Assembly (NCBI GenBank): GCA_015832175.1
Contig: WJXW01000009.1
Coordinates: 1,984,001 to 2,048,000, forward strand
Direction of reading: 5' to 3'
Length of the DNA stretch: 64,000 nt
Origin: Paraphaeosphaeria minitans
Taxonomy: Eukaryota; Ascomycota; Dothideomycetes; Pleosporales; Didymosphaeriaceae
A program made the translations under genes and the position numbers. Below are positions 19,093 through 31,309 of this stretch, piece after piece. The first letter of the stretch is position 1. Each line of letters opens with the position of its first letter. Under the pieces are notes generated by a model, which saw nothing but the letters and a program-made list of their open reading frames with translations, had not been told where the DNA came from and ran no database searches.

Positions 19093-20970
19093 CTAGACCC
19101 GCGCCTCAGCCGCCTCCCGATACTCTGCACTCTCCCTCTCCAACAACTCAATCTCTTCCTCCACACTCTCCACACCCACTCCCATCCCCTTCCCCTCCCC
19201 TCTCCCATCCACGCCCCTAAACATCCAATGAAACACCCCACCCGTAGCCCCAGCCGCAACCGCCAGGCCCCCATAAAACCACACTAGATGCGGATCCGTT
19301 CCAAACGGCGCAATAAAGATGCCCAGCGCGCTCCCCGCCGCACTCGTCAGCAAGAACAGACTCATAATGAAACTCTTCATGTTCTCGGGCGCCTTCGCGT
19401 ACGCGAGCTCCAGCCCGGTAATGCTGGCCAGGATCTCGCTCAGCGCCACAAGGACGTACGCTGGGGCCTGCCACGCGACGTGGACTTGGTTTGGTTCGTA
19501 TTTGCCTTCGCTGATTTTCCCGGCGTCGCAGTTGGAGGGGCTGGAGTAACAGGGTGCGGCGGCATAGATGCGTGATTGGATGACGGCGGCGTACGCCATG
19601 CTGAGCGATGCGATGAGGAAGCCCCAGGTTATGCGCGTGATGGGTGTGAAGGCGAGGTGGAGATGCGTGCGGATGAAGGGGTAGATGAGGCGATCGACGA
19701 TGGGGATCAGGACGATGAGGGTTATGGGATCGATGTTAGGGAGGATGTCGTTTGGGAGGCCGTGCAGTTGCATCTGGCCCGCTGAGGGATGTCAGTTTGT
19801 GCATTTTATTTGGGGATGTTGGGTCGGACCTTGGGAGACGAAATTGTTCATCATTTGCGAGAACGCAAGCCAGTAGATCGGAAAGAAAAGGAAGACCTTG
19901 CAAGCCACTAATGCCGTCTTCAGTTCGTCGATGAACCTATCATCCCAATTCATGCGGTGCCCTTGTTGGCCGGGCCCTTGGAGTGAAGGCTTTGCGCTGT
20001 CGAGGTCGAAGCGGTTCTGGGAAGCGATCCAAAGGGCTTTGAGACAGTTCTTTATCACGCCTCCTTGCGGCGGTTTGATTACATATTTCTTCCGGCCTGA
20101 TACGAGGATCCAGAATCCGACAGCAAACATGAGCAGTGGCAGAAGAAACGCGGCCCAGAAGCCAACGTGCAGCTCAAGCGTTGTAGTGGCAATCGCAGAT
20201 ATAGATCCAACGTTGATACACATGTAAAAGACCATGTAGATGCGCTGCACCGTGACTTCCGGGTCCACGATAACGCGCTTGCCGCCTGGAAGATGCCTTA
20301 TGAAAGGCTTTGTGGACTGGACTTGCTCCGCAATAAGCGGCGAGACATTGCTCTTAATCCCCCCTGTGCCCAGTCCGATGATGATCATGGCTGTGATTAG
20401 CCCTGGAAATGCGCCTCCATGCTCAATAGAATATGGCAAGCTTGTCACGAACAATATCACTACTCCAAACATATAGAGTACCGAAAAGTACTTGATGGTC
20501 AGATATTTTCCAAGGTACTGATCTGCGACGATCGCTCCGAGAGTTGGCGTGATGTAACACCAAAATTGAAAGAGATTCGAGAGCGCGGTTGCGCGGGATT
20601 GCTTCAGACCCAAGGCTCCAGGGAGGCCATTCGGGTCATTGTATTTGTTCGCCATGTAATTTTGAAAGGGGCCGGAGAGACCATAGTAGGCGAAGCGCTC
20701 ACAGAGTTCCACGATGGCAACAAGGAAGGCGCCCCAGGGAAGTTTGTCGGCCACTTTAGCTAGGGTTGCGTAGTCTTCTGCTGTTGGTGTGTCATCTTGT
20801 GGACGTGGACCTGCAGACGACTCTATCTGCCCGTTGATGTGGTCTTCTACCGAAAAAGGCGCTCCATTTTCGATCTCTGTCCCGTGTGCTGTTAACACAG
20901 CGCTGGCATCTTCAGTCTGCGCAACCGTGGTATATGCGCCTCGGTCTTCTTGACGCCATCCTGATGGCAT
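19093..20970 (-). CDS. Proton-coupled oligopeptide transporter (POT/PTR2 family)
   Basis: Two exons, 20970-19830 and 19781-19093, with a 48-nt intron, give 609 aa. A cytosolic N-terminal tail of about 75 residues is followed by twelve predicted membrane helices. The family signatures are present: ELCERFAYYGLSGPFQNY at the first helix, GTGGIKSNVSPLIAEQ in the fourth to fifth helix region and YMCINVGSISAI (the PTR2 FYxxINxG-like block). The protein imports di- and tripeptides with protons across the plasma membrane. The C-terminal part continues through DPITLIVLIPIVDRLIYPF and ends in an acidic tail. The ATG at 20970 is the only in-frame Met before the conserved part. Confidence 0.95.
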
Positions 20971-21499
20971 CGCCTTAATCCGGCAACTTTTATCGCTACC
21001 TTGAAGTAGCGCAACAATATCACGCTCTTTGCATCATACAGTGTCGCAATAGCGCATGCCGGCGCCTAAGGCGTGCGGCTATCGACTGGCTCGCAGAGAT
21101 AGGCTCAATATCCCAGCAGAATACCGCAAAATTGTTCCAGAGATCCAAAAGCCCAACGTGAAAGAGGCGATGCAGTCCGAGCTTCCGGGTCGAGTTATGG
21201 TGTTGAAGACACGGTGCATGTTTCTCTGTCTCGTAAAACTCAAGGACTCACGCTATCCCGCATCGGGACGTGAATAGCCTGGCCGAGGATCAGGGATCCA
21301 CAACTCGTAGTCATGATGTGGCGCGTCACTACACGCGTCTCGAGCACAACTAATTTGTATCTTTGCAGGGTGAGGTAAGCAATACGACAAGCGCTGGAGA
21401 GCGAACATTCTGAAAGATGATGGGGTTACTCTGAGGAACATTCTGAACGAAAATGAACCATGTACCTTACGCGCCATGCCCTTCTCGCACGCAACCCCA
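20971..21499. other. Intergenic, 529 bp
   Basis: Promoter of the peptide transporter (minus strand) and 3' flank of the next gene. No gene seen. Confidence 0.5.
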
Positions 21500-22354
21500 T
21501 CATCTCCGCGCTCCTCTATCTATAAAACTTGAAGGCAGAGCTGGCCTCGTGCCCGTCGAAGAGATGATGCTAGGTACTGACGACACAATGCTGACCCGGT
21601 CTCGCGGCGTGACCCGCGAACGCGACGCTACACTATCGCTCCTCGCGGACTCAACGATGCTATCATGCCTCCCATCTCGCGGATTTCTTTCCATCGCATC
21701 GTGTCGAGCTTCCGCCTCTGCCATTTGAGTAGCATCGACAGCCTCATCACCACCTGCGGGCTTCAAATGATCCCAAAGGCCCTTCCGCACACATCTCTGC
21801 GGCCCCGCCTGTCCATTTCGCATTTCCATCTCTAGCATTACCGTTTCTGCTTCGCGACTCTCGCGGCGTGCCTTTCGTTTTCTTTGTCGTCTTTTGCAGT
21901 TGAGGAAGCACATCCCGCAGCTCAGCAAGGAGAGCGACACAATGACCACGATACCAACGATGATCCCGATTTTGGCGTTTATGGGTAGACCTTGGTATAG
22001 GGTGCTTAGGTTCTCGTCATCAGGGGTTGTGCCGGACGGTTGCGGATCGGCAGCCGATGGCTGGTGTACGTATGTCATGGACATGTCGTTTGCTGCCGTT
22101 GGGACGCTCCATTGTGAAGATGCGGTTTTGCTCTGCGTGGTCGGTTGAGCTTCGAACGTAGCATCTCCAAAGAGGTTCTCGAGGTCTGGAAGTGCTGATC
22201 GCTGCAACAGCGGAGACGCGAGTATGGCGGTCATGGGTCGGTGTAGTTGGTGTAAGACTGACTCAGGATGGGAAGAAAGTTCGTTCAAGTATGTTGTACC
22301 CACCGTCGTCCAGCACGTAAACAGCGAAACGTGATAGGAATCTGGCGGTAGCAT
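21500..22354 (-). CDS. Single-pass membrane protein with Ser/Thr-rich ectodomain
   Basis: Open frame of 284 codons. About 140 residues rich in Ser, Thr, Pro and Gln come before one strong membrane helix (IGIIVGIVVIVSLSLLSCG), then a basic stop-transfer block (CKRRQRKRKARRESREAE). A cytosolic tail with many Arg/Ser/Asp motifs follows. This is the plan of fungal cell-wall sensor-like or mid2-like proteins, but I see no conserved WSC or similar domain. The N-terminus lacks a clear signal peptide, and an acceptor-like CCGCCAG lies just inside the frame, so an upstream exon may be missing. Coding status is likely; function unknown. Confidence 0.6.
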   Translation of the reverse strand: MLPPDSYHVSLFTCWTTVGTTYLNELSSHPESVLHQLHRPMTAILASPLLQRSALPDLENLFGDATFEAQPTTQSKTASSQWSVPTAANDMSMTYVHQPSAADPQPSGTTPDDENLSTLYQGLPINAKIGIIVGIVVIVSLSLLSCGMCFLNCKRRQRKRKARRESREAETVMLEMEMRNGQAGPQRCVRKGLWDHLKPAGGDEAVDATQMAEAEARHDAMERNPRDGRHDSIVESARSDSVASRSRVTPRDRVSIVSSVPSIISSTGTRPALPSSFIDRGARR

Positions 22355-22940
22355 GTACGAGCCACCGGTCTAGTACTTGTTCCGTCTCGGGAGGTACGCT
22401 TGGCTGGTCGAGACAAGGTTCACTATCAAAGGTGTGCCCTGCAGGTTAATAACGCTAAATGAGATACCGAATCGCACAGGTTCCGTGTACACGGGCGACG
22501 GGCGAAAAGCTTAGCAATGTGAATGTTTCACATGCAGCCGCGAGCGATGGAGCAATATGGGGCCGATGAGCGTCCCATGATGTAATTTTGGTAAATAAAT
22601 ATTGGCTGCCTGCCAAATGTATGCCCAGATGATGGCAATGACAGTCGGGAAAGTGGGACAGCTATGCAGCAGCGGGAGATCCGTTGGCATGGGCGACGAT
22701 CGATTCCTTACGCGAAGCACCAGTCTAACAGAAGCAAGTAATCCGTTCGATGCAGCTGTGTGGGCTCAACTCATGTCGCAGCCATTCCCCACCTTATTTG
22801 ATTCGGATTTTTTTTATGCTTCTAAAGATCTGAACAGGGTGGTGATCACACGCCACTTCCGCAGCTTGTTATTCTACGCGACGATCATCATTCCCATCGT
22901 CAAGTTTTGTGCTAGCAATGTGTGTCATGCATGCGCATAC
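22355..22940. other. Intergenic, 586 bp
   Basis: Upstream flank of the membrane protein gene and 3' flank of the CHL1 gene. A missing first exon of the membrane protein could lie here; I cannot place one. Confidence 0.45.
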
Positions 22941-25686
22941 CTATATATTCTTCCCCGCGAAAAATGTATCTAGACGTTTTTCCACCTCTCGGATTCCCGT
23001 CCCATTCGCCAGGCTATTCCGGATCCAGCCAGGCAACTTAGCCTGAATGCGCGGCGTAGCGTACCGCCTGTCGAGCAAAAGGATGGCAGCGTAGTCTCCA
23101 CGATGTCGGATTGCCCGTCCCACGCTCTGGTTCACGGCTCGCATGCACACGTTCTCGTAAAAATCGCGCGCAGCCGCTTTGCCGTCACGTCCTTGACCTG
23201 TTGCCTTGGCGGAGATGTACTGTATTTTAGCTTTCCACTCTGCAGAATGAGGGTTCGGGAAAGGCAGCCCAATGACAGCGACTGCGCGGCCCAAGGCATC
23301 ACTGAAATTGATGCCCTCAGAAAGTGTGCCGCCAATAACGGCAAAGAGAACTGCGCCGCGACCTTTACCCAAATCAACCGCGCTACTGTATGCACCCAAG
23401 ACAGAATCTCTTGCATCTTCCGGTGCAGCTGCACTGTTGTTTGATGATGGCTGGCTGCGTTGTTCGAGAAATATAGGCTTGATGTTGAGGATCGAATCCC
23501 ATAGCGAGGGAGATCCCGGCGACGATGAAGATCGCATCCTTTTCCAGGCGGCAGTGCACGTGTCCAAGTATGAATAGCTTGGGAAGAAAACCACTACACC
23601 ATCGGGCACATGCTGTACAAGACTCAAGACGGTATGTGCGAGGTCGATCATCTACCACGATTAGCCTGTCTCCGACGCGGCACACGGAAATCTTACCATC
23701 TGTTCCGAGCCACGCTTCTCGAATGTAAAGTCGAGCTCGTTTCCCCGCAGAGTCTGAACAATCGGGACTGCAAGTAAGCTTGAAGAAGGTATGACGTGAC
23801 CACACGAAAGGGTCATGATCTTTGAACGGTTTAGATATGAAAACAAATGGTCTTCATAGTCACTCATCTATTTAGGTTTAGCCCCAACAACACATGGTGC
23901 TTTTCGCGTAGGATTGACGTACTGGGGACATGGTACCTCCCGCTAAAATAACGGCACGGGCATCTTCTACCACATCTTTGAAGTGGAAGGTAGGATCCAG
24001 AAGCATATACTTGAGCGTCATACTGGAGGCCTCCTCGGACGAGTAGAAAAAGCGGCCTTCTTCCGAAGGATTCATCAAAGCCATGAGGAAGGCTTGAACT
24101 TGTGCCAAAACGGGAACGGTCTGCCTTGAGTTCCGGTGTTCGGTGTCTTCCTGACTGGAGTCTTGAGCCTGTTCTGCATATGTGGTGTACCCATCAACCT
24201 TCCGAGCTAAGCGGCTTTCCTGTAGGTAGGCATTAAGCTTGTATACGTTGATCTGGTCAAGGCCCTTGCCGGTCAGTAACGCGCGAACATCGACCATACC
24301 ATCGGAGGCCTTTGAATTGGATGCGTTCGTCTGCAGGTATGCGATGATGGAATCGATCAGCCGCAGTATCTGCGCGACATATACCCTATTTTTGCCTTTG
24401 AGTTTATTGCGAAACCTTTGCAAGTATGTCGTGAGCTGAGTGCGAGCTTCTTGGGCCTGATGGAGAGTGATAGAGACCGAATATATTCCGGCAATCGCGT
24501 CCATCAAGTTGTGCGCTTCATCAATGATGACAATGTGATCGTTGAGAGACAGATCGAGGGCTTCACGAGCGGACTTCTGAAGGAGCAATGGATACGGGAG
24601 CGTCACGATCTGAGTATGTCAGTTGATGTTGTTCATGCTCGTAGTACGGAGACTCACCTCGCAATACTTGGTCGCCGGGCGCGAAGCATAGTACGGACAT
24701 ATCCCGAGCTTCTTACCCAAGGCGCCCAGGTCCTCGATGTCCCTGACTTTCGCGAGTGCGTGGTCTCGAAAATCGTTCACTAGAACTTCATTTTCTTTGC
24801 GTGGAATGAACGGACATTTGCACTCGGCTGAGGTGTTAGGCTGTTGCAACTCCATGCATCGTTCATTGATCGCGGCGGCGCTGCGGAGCTTGCTGACTTT
24901 TGGGTTAATGCAAAGGTTCTTTCGTGAGCCCAAGGTGATATGTTTGACATCTTCTATCAATGAGTCTGCACCATCCGCCTCATTACCCACTTCAGGAGTA
25001 ATAGCAGGCGGCATTTTGACACGACTAAGCTCGCTCGAGAATTGCGTGAGTTGAGAATGCGTGCGAGAACAGAAGAAGACCTTCGTCTCATTTGGGATCT
25101 CGTTGGAGTCTTCGTCTTTCGCCTTGGCCGAGTAGCCCATCTGCTGCAGGAGGATTTGATTTTCTGTAGACAGCCCGAGCTCGTTCAAGCCTCGTGAGCT
25201 ATGATGACTGGTGCCATCATTGTCACTCTCGTAGTCATTCAAAGCGAATTGCTCTTCGTCGGCATCATCAATCTCATTATCAGCTGCTGCCCTTTGTCGC
25301 TTATTCGGCGTCTTTCCGTCTTTGTAGCGGTCTTTCGTTCTTTTTTCCTTGGCTTTGATTTTGGCAATGCGACTTTCAAGGTCCTGCTTTCGCGCAAGTG
25401 CTGCGTGCTTCCTTTGTTTGCCGGCATGCTCTATGATCCATGCGGGCTCGTCACTGTTAGCGGCATCTGCGACGAACCCCTCCTCAAGATTTCTTCTTTT
25501 ATAATCGCGAAGCCAGGTCAGTGATGCGCATATGAGGCTGAGCGATTTCCCAGTTCCGGTAGGAGATTCAAATATGCCGACTTTACCGCCCTCGAGGCAA
25601 TCGTACACAGCGTTCATAAACTGCTTTTGGATGTCATAGGGCTCGTATGGATGGTGAAAGTCCCGCTCGCTAGTGTTGTCTTGCAT
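22941..25686 (-). CDS. CHL1: ATP-dependent DNA helicase CHL1 (DDX11/FANCJ-like, XPD family)
   Basis: Exons 25686-24658, 24609-23923, 23867-23697 and 23651-22941 give 865 aa. Walker A motif is [13 protein letters not shown], preceded by the Q-motif-like PYDIQKQFM. Motif Ia is [13 protein letters not shown]. The iron-sulfur cluster Cys are visible around LCINPKV, ERCMEL, CKCPF and GICPYYASR. The DEAH box is [12 protein letters not shown]. Motif III is [19 protein letters not shown], formed only after the second intron is removed. Motif VI is [16 protein letters not shown]. The family unwinds DNA 5'-3' and supports sister chromatid cohesion at the replication fork. The start at 25686 ([10 protein letters not shown]) is preferred; an in-frame ATG at 25869 would add 61 residues that look unlike protein. 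It shares a 703-bp divergent promoter region with AIP1. Confidence 0.95.
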
Positions 25687-26389
25687 GGTGCAAAGCTTCA
25701 ATGGAACTGGCAGGGAGCGGGACGGAATGCTAGAGCGTGACGACGCGAGCTCTGGACATCCATCAAGTTTCGCTCGCGCGACTCGAGCAGTGAGAAGGGG
25801 CGGTGGGTGGGCGACGGTGCTCACAAACTTCGATGTTCGCGAAGTCGCGCCCAGAGCCCGCGCTATCACGTGACATGTCTTGGCACGCCCGGTATCCGCT
25901 GAGATGGCAGAAGGCTCCTAGACAGTCTACTTAGATCCAAACCGGCATCAAGTATGACCCCAATATATGCAGACATCCAGCCCTATCTGATGGTACTCGG
26001 TTCTGCGGAAGGGATTGAAGCGACGAGCGTTTCGGATGCCTGTACTGTTTCTGCATCCATCTCGTGTCTGAACCGCTTGGTCAGATGGTGGAAGTCCTGC
26101 GAGCTTGTTCAGCTGTGCCTAGTGGGGCGGCATTTCTATGCTTCATGTTCATGATGTGCCCAGTTTGGAGCACAAGCATCAGGGAATCATGGTGCGCTCG
26201 CGGGAGCTTAAGTGGTGGCTAGGTACGGTGGGTAGTCTAGGTACTGCAGGGACCAGCGCCAGCGCGGCCAACGAGGGGCTGCTCTCACTGACGCAGGCAA
26301 CCCACTTGGACATTGCAACTCCTCGTTACGACGGGCACAACAAGCTATAATCCGTATCCTCCGACCTCACAAAGTCGCCAGCACCTCTC
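25687..26389. other. Divergent promoter region, 703 bp
   Basis: Between CHL1 (-) and the AIP1 gene (+). No open frame with protein character. Confidence 0.55.
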
Positions 26390-28405
26390 ATGTCGCTCGT
26401 TTCTGGTAAGGCTGCAAGCTCCTGCATACGAGAAGCGCACAAGAAGCTGACGTAGTCACGCAGACGCCGTCTGGGCCGCATCGCCCACCACCACGCGCGG
26501 ACAGCCAACACCGCTCTCCTCAGACCCCAAAGGCGAGCGGATAGCGTACGCGGTATACACGCCCACACTCGCCTGCAGACGAGCAGCCTCACATTCTGAC
26601 GGTCCGCTATAGGCTGGCAAGTCCATCTTCCTGCGATCCATCGACGACCCCGCCGTCAGTAAACAGTATACGCAACACACGGCCCAGACAACGGTCGCGC
26701 GCTTTGCGCCCTCCGGCTTCTACGTTGCCAGTGGAGACGCCTCGGGGACCGTCCGCGTGTGGGACTGCGTGGGAGAGGGAGCTACAAAGGGTATGGTTCG
26801 GCCATGTTCGCAGGCAGCGCGAGACTGCCCGGGCGGTGTTGCAGAGTGAGGCTGACGGGAGCAGGCGAATACCACATCATTGCAGGACGTATCAAGGACC
26901 TAGCATGGGACGGTGACTCGCAACGCATCATCGCCGTGGGCGACGGCAAGGAGCGCTTTGGGCACTGCATCACGGCCGACAGCGGCAACAGCGTGGGCGA
27001 GATATCCGGACACTCGTCGCAGATCAATGCCGTGTCCATACGCCAACAACGGCCGCTCCGCGCTGCCACCGGCTCCGACGACACGAGCCTCGTATTCTAC
27101 CACGGCGCCCCATTCAAATTCAACACTAGCCTGAGAGGGCAGCACAACCGCTTCGTTTTCGGCACCGCCTTCTCCCCTGATGGCTCCGTCTTCGCCAGTG
27201 TAGGTGCGGACAAGCGTATCTGGCTATACGACGGCAAGACAGGAGAGGCAAAGGGCCAGATTGGTGAGGGCGTCCACACTGGCAGCATCTTCGGCATCTC
27301 CTGGGCAAAAGACTCGAAGCGCTTCGTAACGGCCAGTGCCGACCAGACCGTCCGCATATGGGACCCGGAAGCCGGCAAGGCCATCCAGACGTGGAGGATG
27401 GGCGAGGAGGGCGTCCCCAGCATCCCTGACCAGCAAGTGGGTGTCGTCTGGCCCGCCGGCCGCAGTGATGGGCTTGTTGTCAGTGTCGATCTGGAAGGCA
27501 ATCTCAACTATCTTGTCGACGGCAACCCCAAACCTTCACGTGTGGTCCGTGGCCACCAAAAGAACATTACTGCCGCCGCCTTGTCAGGATCTACCTTTGT
27601 GACTGGCAGTTACGACGGCCGGATACTCGCGTGGGAAACCAACACAGGCAATGCAGACAAGGTTGACGGCGAAAGCCATTCCAATTACGTGGCAGGTCTG
27701 GTTGCCTCAGACTCCAAGAGTGAGGCCGGCGTGCTCAGTGTGGGTTGGGATGACACTCTGCGTTCCATTTCGGTTCAAAACAACATTTTTACCGGCGCTG
27801 CAAATGAGCTCAAGTTCCAGCCCAAGGGTGTGGCAGCGGCATCCGATGTGGTTCTTGTGCCATCTTCCGATGCCATTGTAGTGTACAAGGACGGCAGCAA
27901 GGCGAGTTCATTGTCCGTCAAATATTCTCCGACATGCATAGCTGCCCATGGCTCCAATGTTGCTGTGGGCGGCGATGATAAGTTGGTCCATATCTACACG
28001 CTGTCTGGCACCGAGCTCAAAGATACTGGTATCGAGCTCCGTCGCGCCACAGCACCGATATCAGCTCTTGCGTTCTCTGCCTCGGGCGATAAGATTGCCG
28101 CAGGTGCAAACAATGGCAAGATTTACGCATTCAATGCTTCAGGCGATTGGAAAATCATCACCGACAGGTGGTCTGCACACACTGCACGCATCACTGCCCT
28201 CGCGTGGGATGCCGATGCGAAGCTCGTAGCGAGCGGCTCACTTGACACGAACGTCATGGTGTGGAGCGTCGAGGAACCGGGTAAACGGATCAAGGCTATG
28301 AATGCGCACAAAGATGGTGTCACTGGTGTTGCGTGGGAGCCGTCAGGCAAGGTACTTTCCGCGGGTGGTGATTCTAGCATCAAGGTTTGGAAGCTGACCG
28401 GTTGA
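26390..28405 (+). CDS. Actin-interacting protein 1 (AIP1), WD40 protein
   Basis: Exons 26390-26405, 26464-26552, 26613-26790 and 26865-28405 give 607 aa. The first exon has only 16 nt (MSLVS), and the third intron can be read through, which hides the true N-terminus from a simple ORF search. The protein is a chain of WD40 repeats forming two seven-bladed propellers. Typical repeat ends include GTVRVWDCVGEG, DKRIWLYDGKTG, DQTVRIWDPEAG, TNVMVWSVEEPG and the final SSIKVWKLTG. Family members cap barbed ends and speed cofilin-driven actin filament disassembly, for example at endocytic patches. The N-terminal AVWAASPTTTRGQPTPL is characteristic of fungal AIP1. Confidence 0.95.
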
Positions 28406-28893
28406 ACGGGCGGAACCATCCGACAGTCGCAGTCCTGGGATTCTGGTCCAAAAAATGGTGAATATGCAATGCAGATAGCTACAGGATGGGTAAGCGGTGT
28501 GCAGGGCTACGTGAAAGGTGAGGCGGGCCAAATCCACCCACTCATAGAGCTCCATAGGTTCGCATACGGTGCAGTGTGACCAATTCCCGCATAACATGTG
28601 ATCGCAAGACTCGCCTGCTATGAATACATGCGGTGTCGCGTCGGATGTTTGCCTGGTCTGCCTCGTCGAATAATCGCGCAAGAAGGCTGTGGCTTGCCAA
28701 GGACTGTCCTCCACAGCCAATGTTAAGGCCCTTTGCCCTTCAACAGCCTGCTCAGACGGTATACATAGGCTGCCTCGTCCCTCTTGCATCTGCTACATTG
28801 TCCTAGCTCACCCATACAAGCCACGCTTGAACCACAGCAGCAAGTTTTGTTTCTTCTTACGTAGGTACCCTCCCTCTATCGGCCCCCAAATCC
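28406..28893. other. Intergenic, 488 bp
   Basis: 3' flank of AIP1 and upstream region of the zinc-finger gene, including GTAGGTACC at 28861. No gene seen. Confidence 0.5.
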
Positions 28894-29336
28894 ATGGACA
28901 ACTCCTACTTCAGGAATTGTGGTTTCCACGAACTCCAGAACAGCTACTGTCCCAATGGTCTCAGCAGCAACCACCTGAACATCTTCGGTCAGCAGTCACA
29001 GCAGCGACACAACGAGCAACACCAGCACCAGCCGCTCTCACCGGGCCAGTCTAGATCCCGCGGCTCGAGCTTCAACGGCTCGCCCACTTCGCCCACCTCA
29101 GCTCACCGGTCGTCCATGTCTCAGCCTTCTGCGACTCAGCCGCAGCATGGCTACTTCTCAATTGGTACCACCGGACCCCTGCAACCCACACCTTCGCCGG
29201 TCACTACTAGGTACGATATTTCGCGGTCGGAATCGATGAGCTCTGGGTTTGACTACGGGTATGGAGGAAACTACGGCCAGATGTCAATGCGTGGCGGAAA
29301 TGGAACGATGAGGCTGAGGCACGATTCTGAGTAGTA
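28894..29336 (+). CDS. Gln/Ser-rich first exon of a probable zinc-finger gene
   Basis: Frame from MDNSYFRNCGF to RLRHDSE. Rich in Gln, Ser, His and Pro, then a Gly/Tyr block (DYGYGGNYGQMSMRGG). As an ORF it would stop at TAG, but the end is GAGTA followed by GTAAGTG, a perfect donor, so it is more likely an exon than a 146-aa protein. The C2H2 exon at 30857-31309 is on the same strand, and I infer that the two belong to one transcription-factor gene. The connecting exons are unresolved: splicing 29333 straight to 30857 puts the zinc finger out of frame, whereas an acceptor at 30864 (AAAG) would keep it. Confidence 0.55.
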
Positions 29337-30856
29337 AGTGCCCTTTACACATTTGTGAAATTACAGGAGATAGATCAACGTCCAGCCATGGATTGGATTG
29401 GAAGCCTGGATGACCCTTGGGATCTTCGCATGAACGGATGCCCAATGTCGTGGAGACCTGGAACTGGTTTTTTACTCGGGATATAGCCATCACGAGGACT
29501 GAGCCTTGCCCCGCAGTTGCCTGAAATTCCTGGCTTGCAACTCCACCGCCTCCAGATACTGATAGCACTTGGACATAGAAGATGTGCCGGTCGAACACCT
29601 GCTTTTGCATCGCTTTGTCAGATAGGATCCTCCACTGGCCAAGTCGAATCGCCGGAACCCCTCGTCTTACGTCGGAGAGCGATCCGGTGAAAGACTATGT
29701 CGCAAAAAAAGAGAAGTCAGGTTCGGTCCCCCAAGCTCGGATTGTACCCAAACAGGCAAAAGGTGGGACATGGTCTAAACCGGAAGACCTTTTGCCTCGA
29801 CCAATTGTTGAATTAATGAGGAACGGCGGTGAACATCTCGTGATTGAGCTCCTCGGTCTCCGTTCCGACGTTGCATCGCCTGCCAGGGACCATGTAAATT
29901 TTTGCCGGATGCTCAGCTCCAAGTAGAGTCACGAAATGGACCCTGGACGTCGACAAGGGACAGACGCGCACTACTACGGAGCTGTACCACACATTGTTTG
30001 CTTGATGTCATCCCTACAGGTCTCGAGCAAGCCAAGTTTATCCCAACAGGTACAGTATGACAAGCAAAATCATATTTTGCCTTGCACAGGTAGGCTTCCT
30101 AGCATTCCTCTCCCTTTCCAATCGCTCCGAAGAGGTTCTAGACTCACTCGGATTTACGACCCACAATCAATATCATAAACAAACGAGCCAAGGACCTCTA
30201 CCTCTGGTCGATACGCTCCCTCAGGTCATTCCACTGTGATTTGCCGACTCCCTGATGTATGCCAGCTTCTGCCTACTGAATATGGCCCGACACTAAATCA
30301 AAACGCTTTTCCGTTCTAACCCTAGGTCCTCGAATCCTCTATCTGACCGTAAGACGGCCACCGTATCGAGGATCCCCGCTATATTTCTGCCATGGTGACT
30401 TGTGATACATTCCGGGACAACTCTTACGACGACTCCCATGGTCTTTTGCAGCCGACCTCATCGTTCCCGTGAGGTATCGGTCGACGATCTCTTGTTATTG
30501 ACGAAGTACGTTACTTGTTCGTACATGTTTCCTAGGACGCTCCATGATCGTCATCGAGTTGTCGACGGTTTTTTCTTCAATCGAACAAAGCTTCACTATC
30601 CTGCCAGGATCTGCCATGTCAACCCATAACACTACAATATTCCATGGTCGCTCCGTTGTTGGATATTCATATTTGGTCAGCTATCTCCACGTTCAATTCT
30701 AACGAGCTTGGTAGTAGTGTGGTCAATCCAATGCCTACCCCTCGGCACTCAACCTCGGGTTCGATCAGTCAGTCAGGCGCGCAATTCCCACAGTTAACTC
30801 TTACTAAATTGACTAAGTAAGTGTAGACCTAACCCACTTCTTATCTATACTCACAG
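29337..30856. other. 1.5-kb gap inside or next to the zinc-finger gene
   Basis: If the flanking exons form one gene, this is long for a fungal intron and probably contains further small exons. Coding-like segments are seen near 30404-30470 (residues DTFRDNSYDDSHGLLQPTSS) and 30700-30816 (ELGSSVVNPMPTPRHSTSGS). A separate plus-strand frame, 29582-29926, is open for 114 codons but matches nothing I know. Confidence 0.35.
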
Positions 30857-31309
30857 TATGAAAGCTCTGTTTACCCCGCTTCTACGACCATCGACACGCG
30901 ATCGCCGCTCCTCTCGACCCAAATTCCGTCCCCGTTCCCTCCCGCACCATCGTCACCCTCTAACACAGTACCCGCTGCCAAGAAAGACCGCCGTGCTCAA
31001 CACTCTCATGCCAAGGATGAACCCATCGGATATGTCTTTTCCAACAAATCGAAATTCAAGTGCATTAAAAGCGAGTGCAAGGATCTCCAATTCGGACGCA
31101 TGGCCGACCTGCGCAGACACTATGACCAAACGCACGCCATGAGCCGTGTCCAGTATTTCTGCAGCGTGAGCGGGTGCTCAAGATCTCATGCATCGACGGG
31201 CGGTAGGGGTCGCAGCTTCGGCACCCGGAAGGACAAAAGGGACGAGCACGAGAGAAACGTCCACAAGAAGGAGCGCGAAAGCAGCAACTCCCCCGTGGAG
31301 AATGTCTGA
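30857..31309 (+). CDS. C2H2 zinc-finger exon (3' part of transcription-factor gene)
   Basis: Reading from the acceptor CTCACAG (30856), the frame gives Tyr-Glu-Ser-Ser followed by a Ser/Pro-rich linker. Next comes a C2H2-like unit starting FKCIKSECKDLQFGRMADLR with the His pair in RRHYDQTHA. A second unit follows (YFCSVSGCSRS ... RKDKRDEHERNVHKK). The protein ends SNSPVENV with TGA at 31307-31309. Paired Cys-Cys and His-His spacing of this kind is seen in short fungal C2H2 regulators. A nuclear DNA-binding role is inferred. The 5' exons are uncertain. Confidence 0.6.
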   Translation, partial: YESSVYPASTTIDTRSPLLSTQIPSPFPPAPSSPSNTVPAAKKDRRAQHSHAKDEPIGYVFSNKSKFKCIKSECKDLQFGRMADLRRHYDQTHAMSRVQYFCSVSGCSRSHASTGGRGRSFGTRKDKRDEHERNVHKKERESSNSPVENV

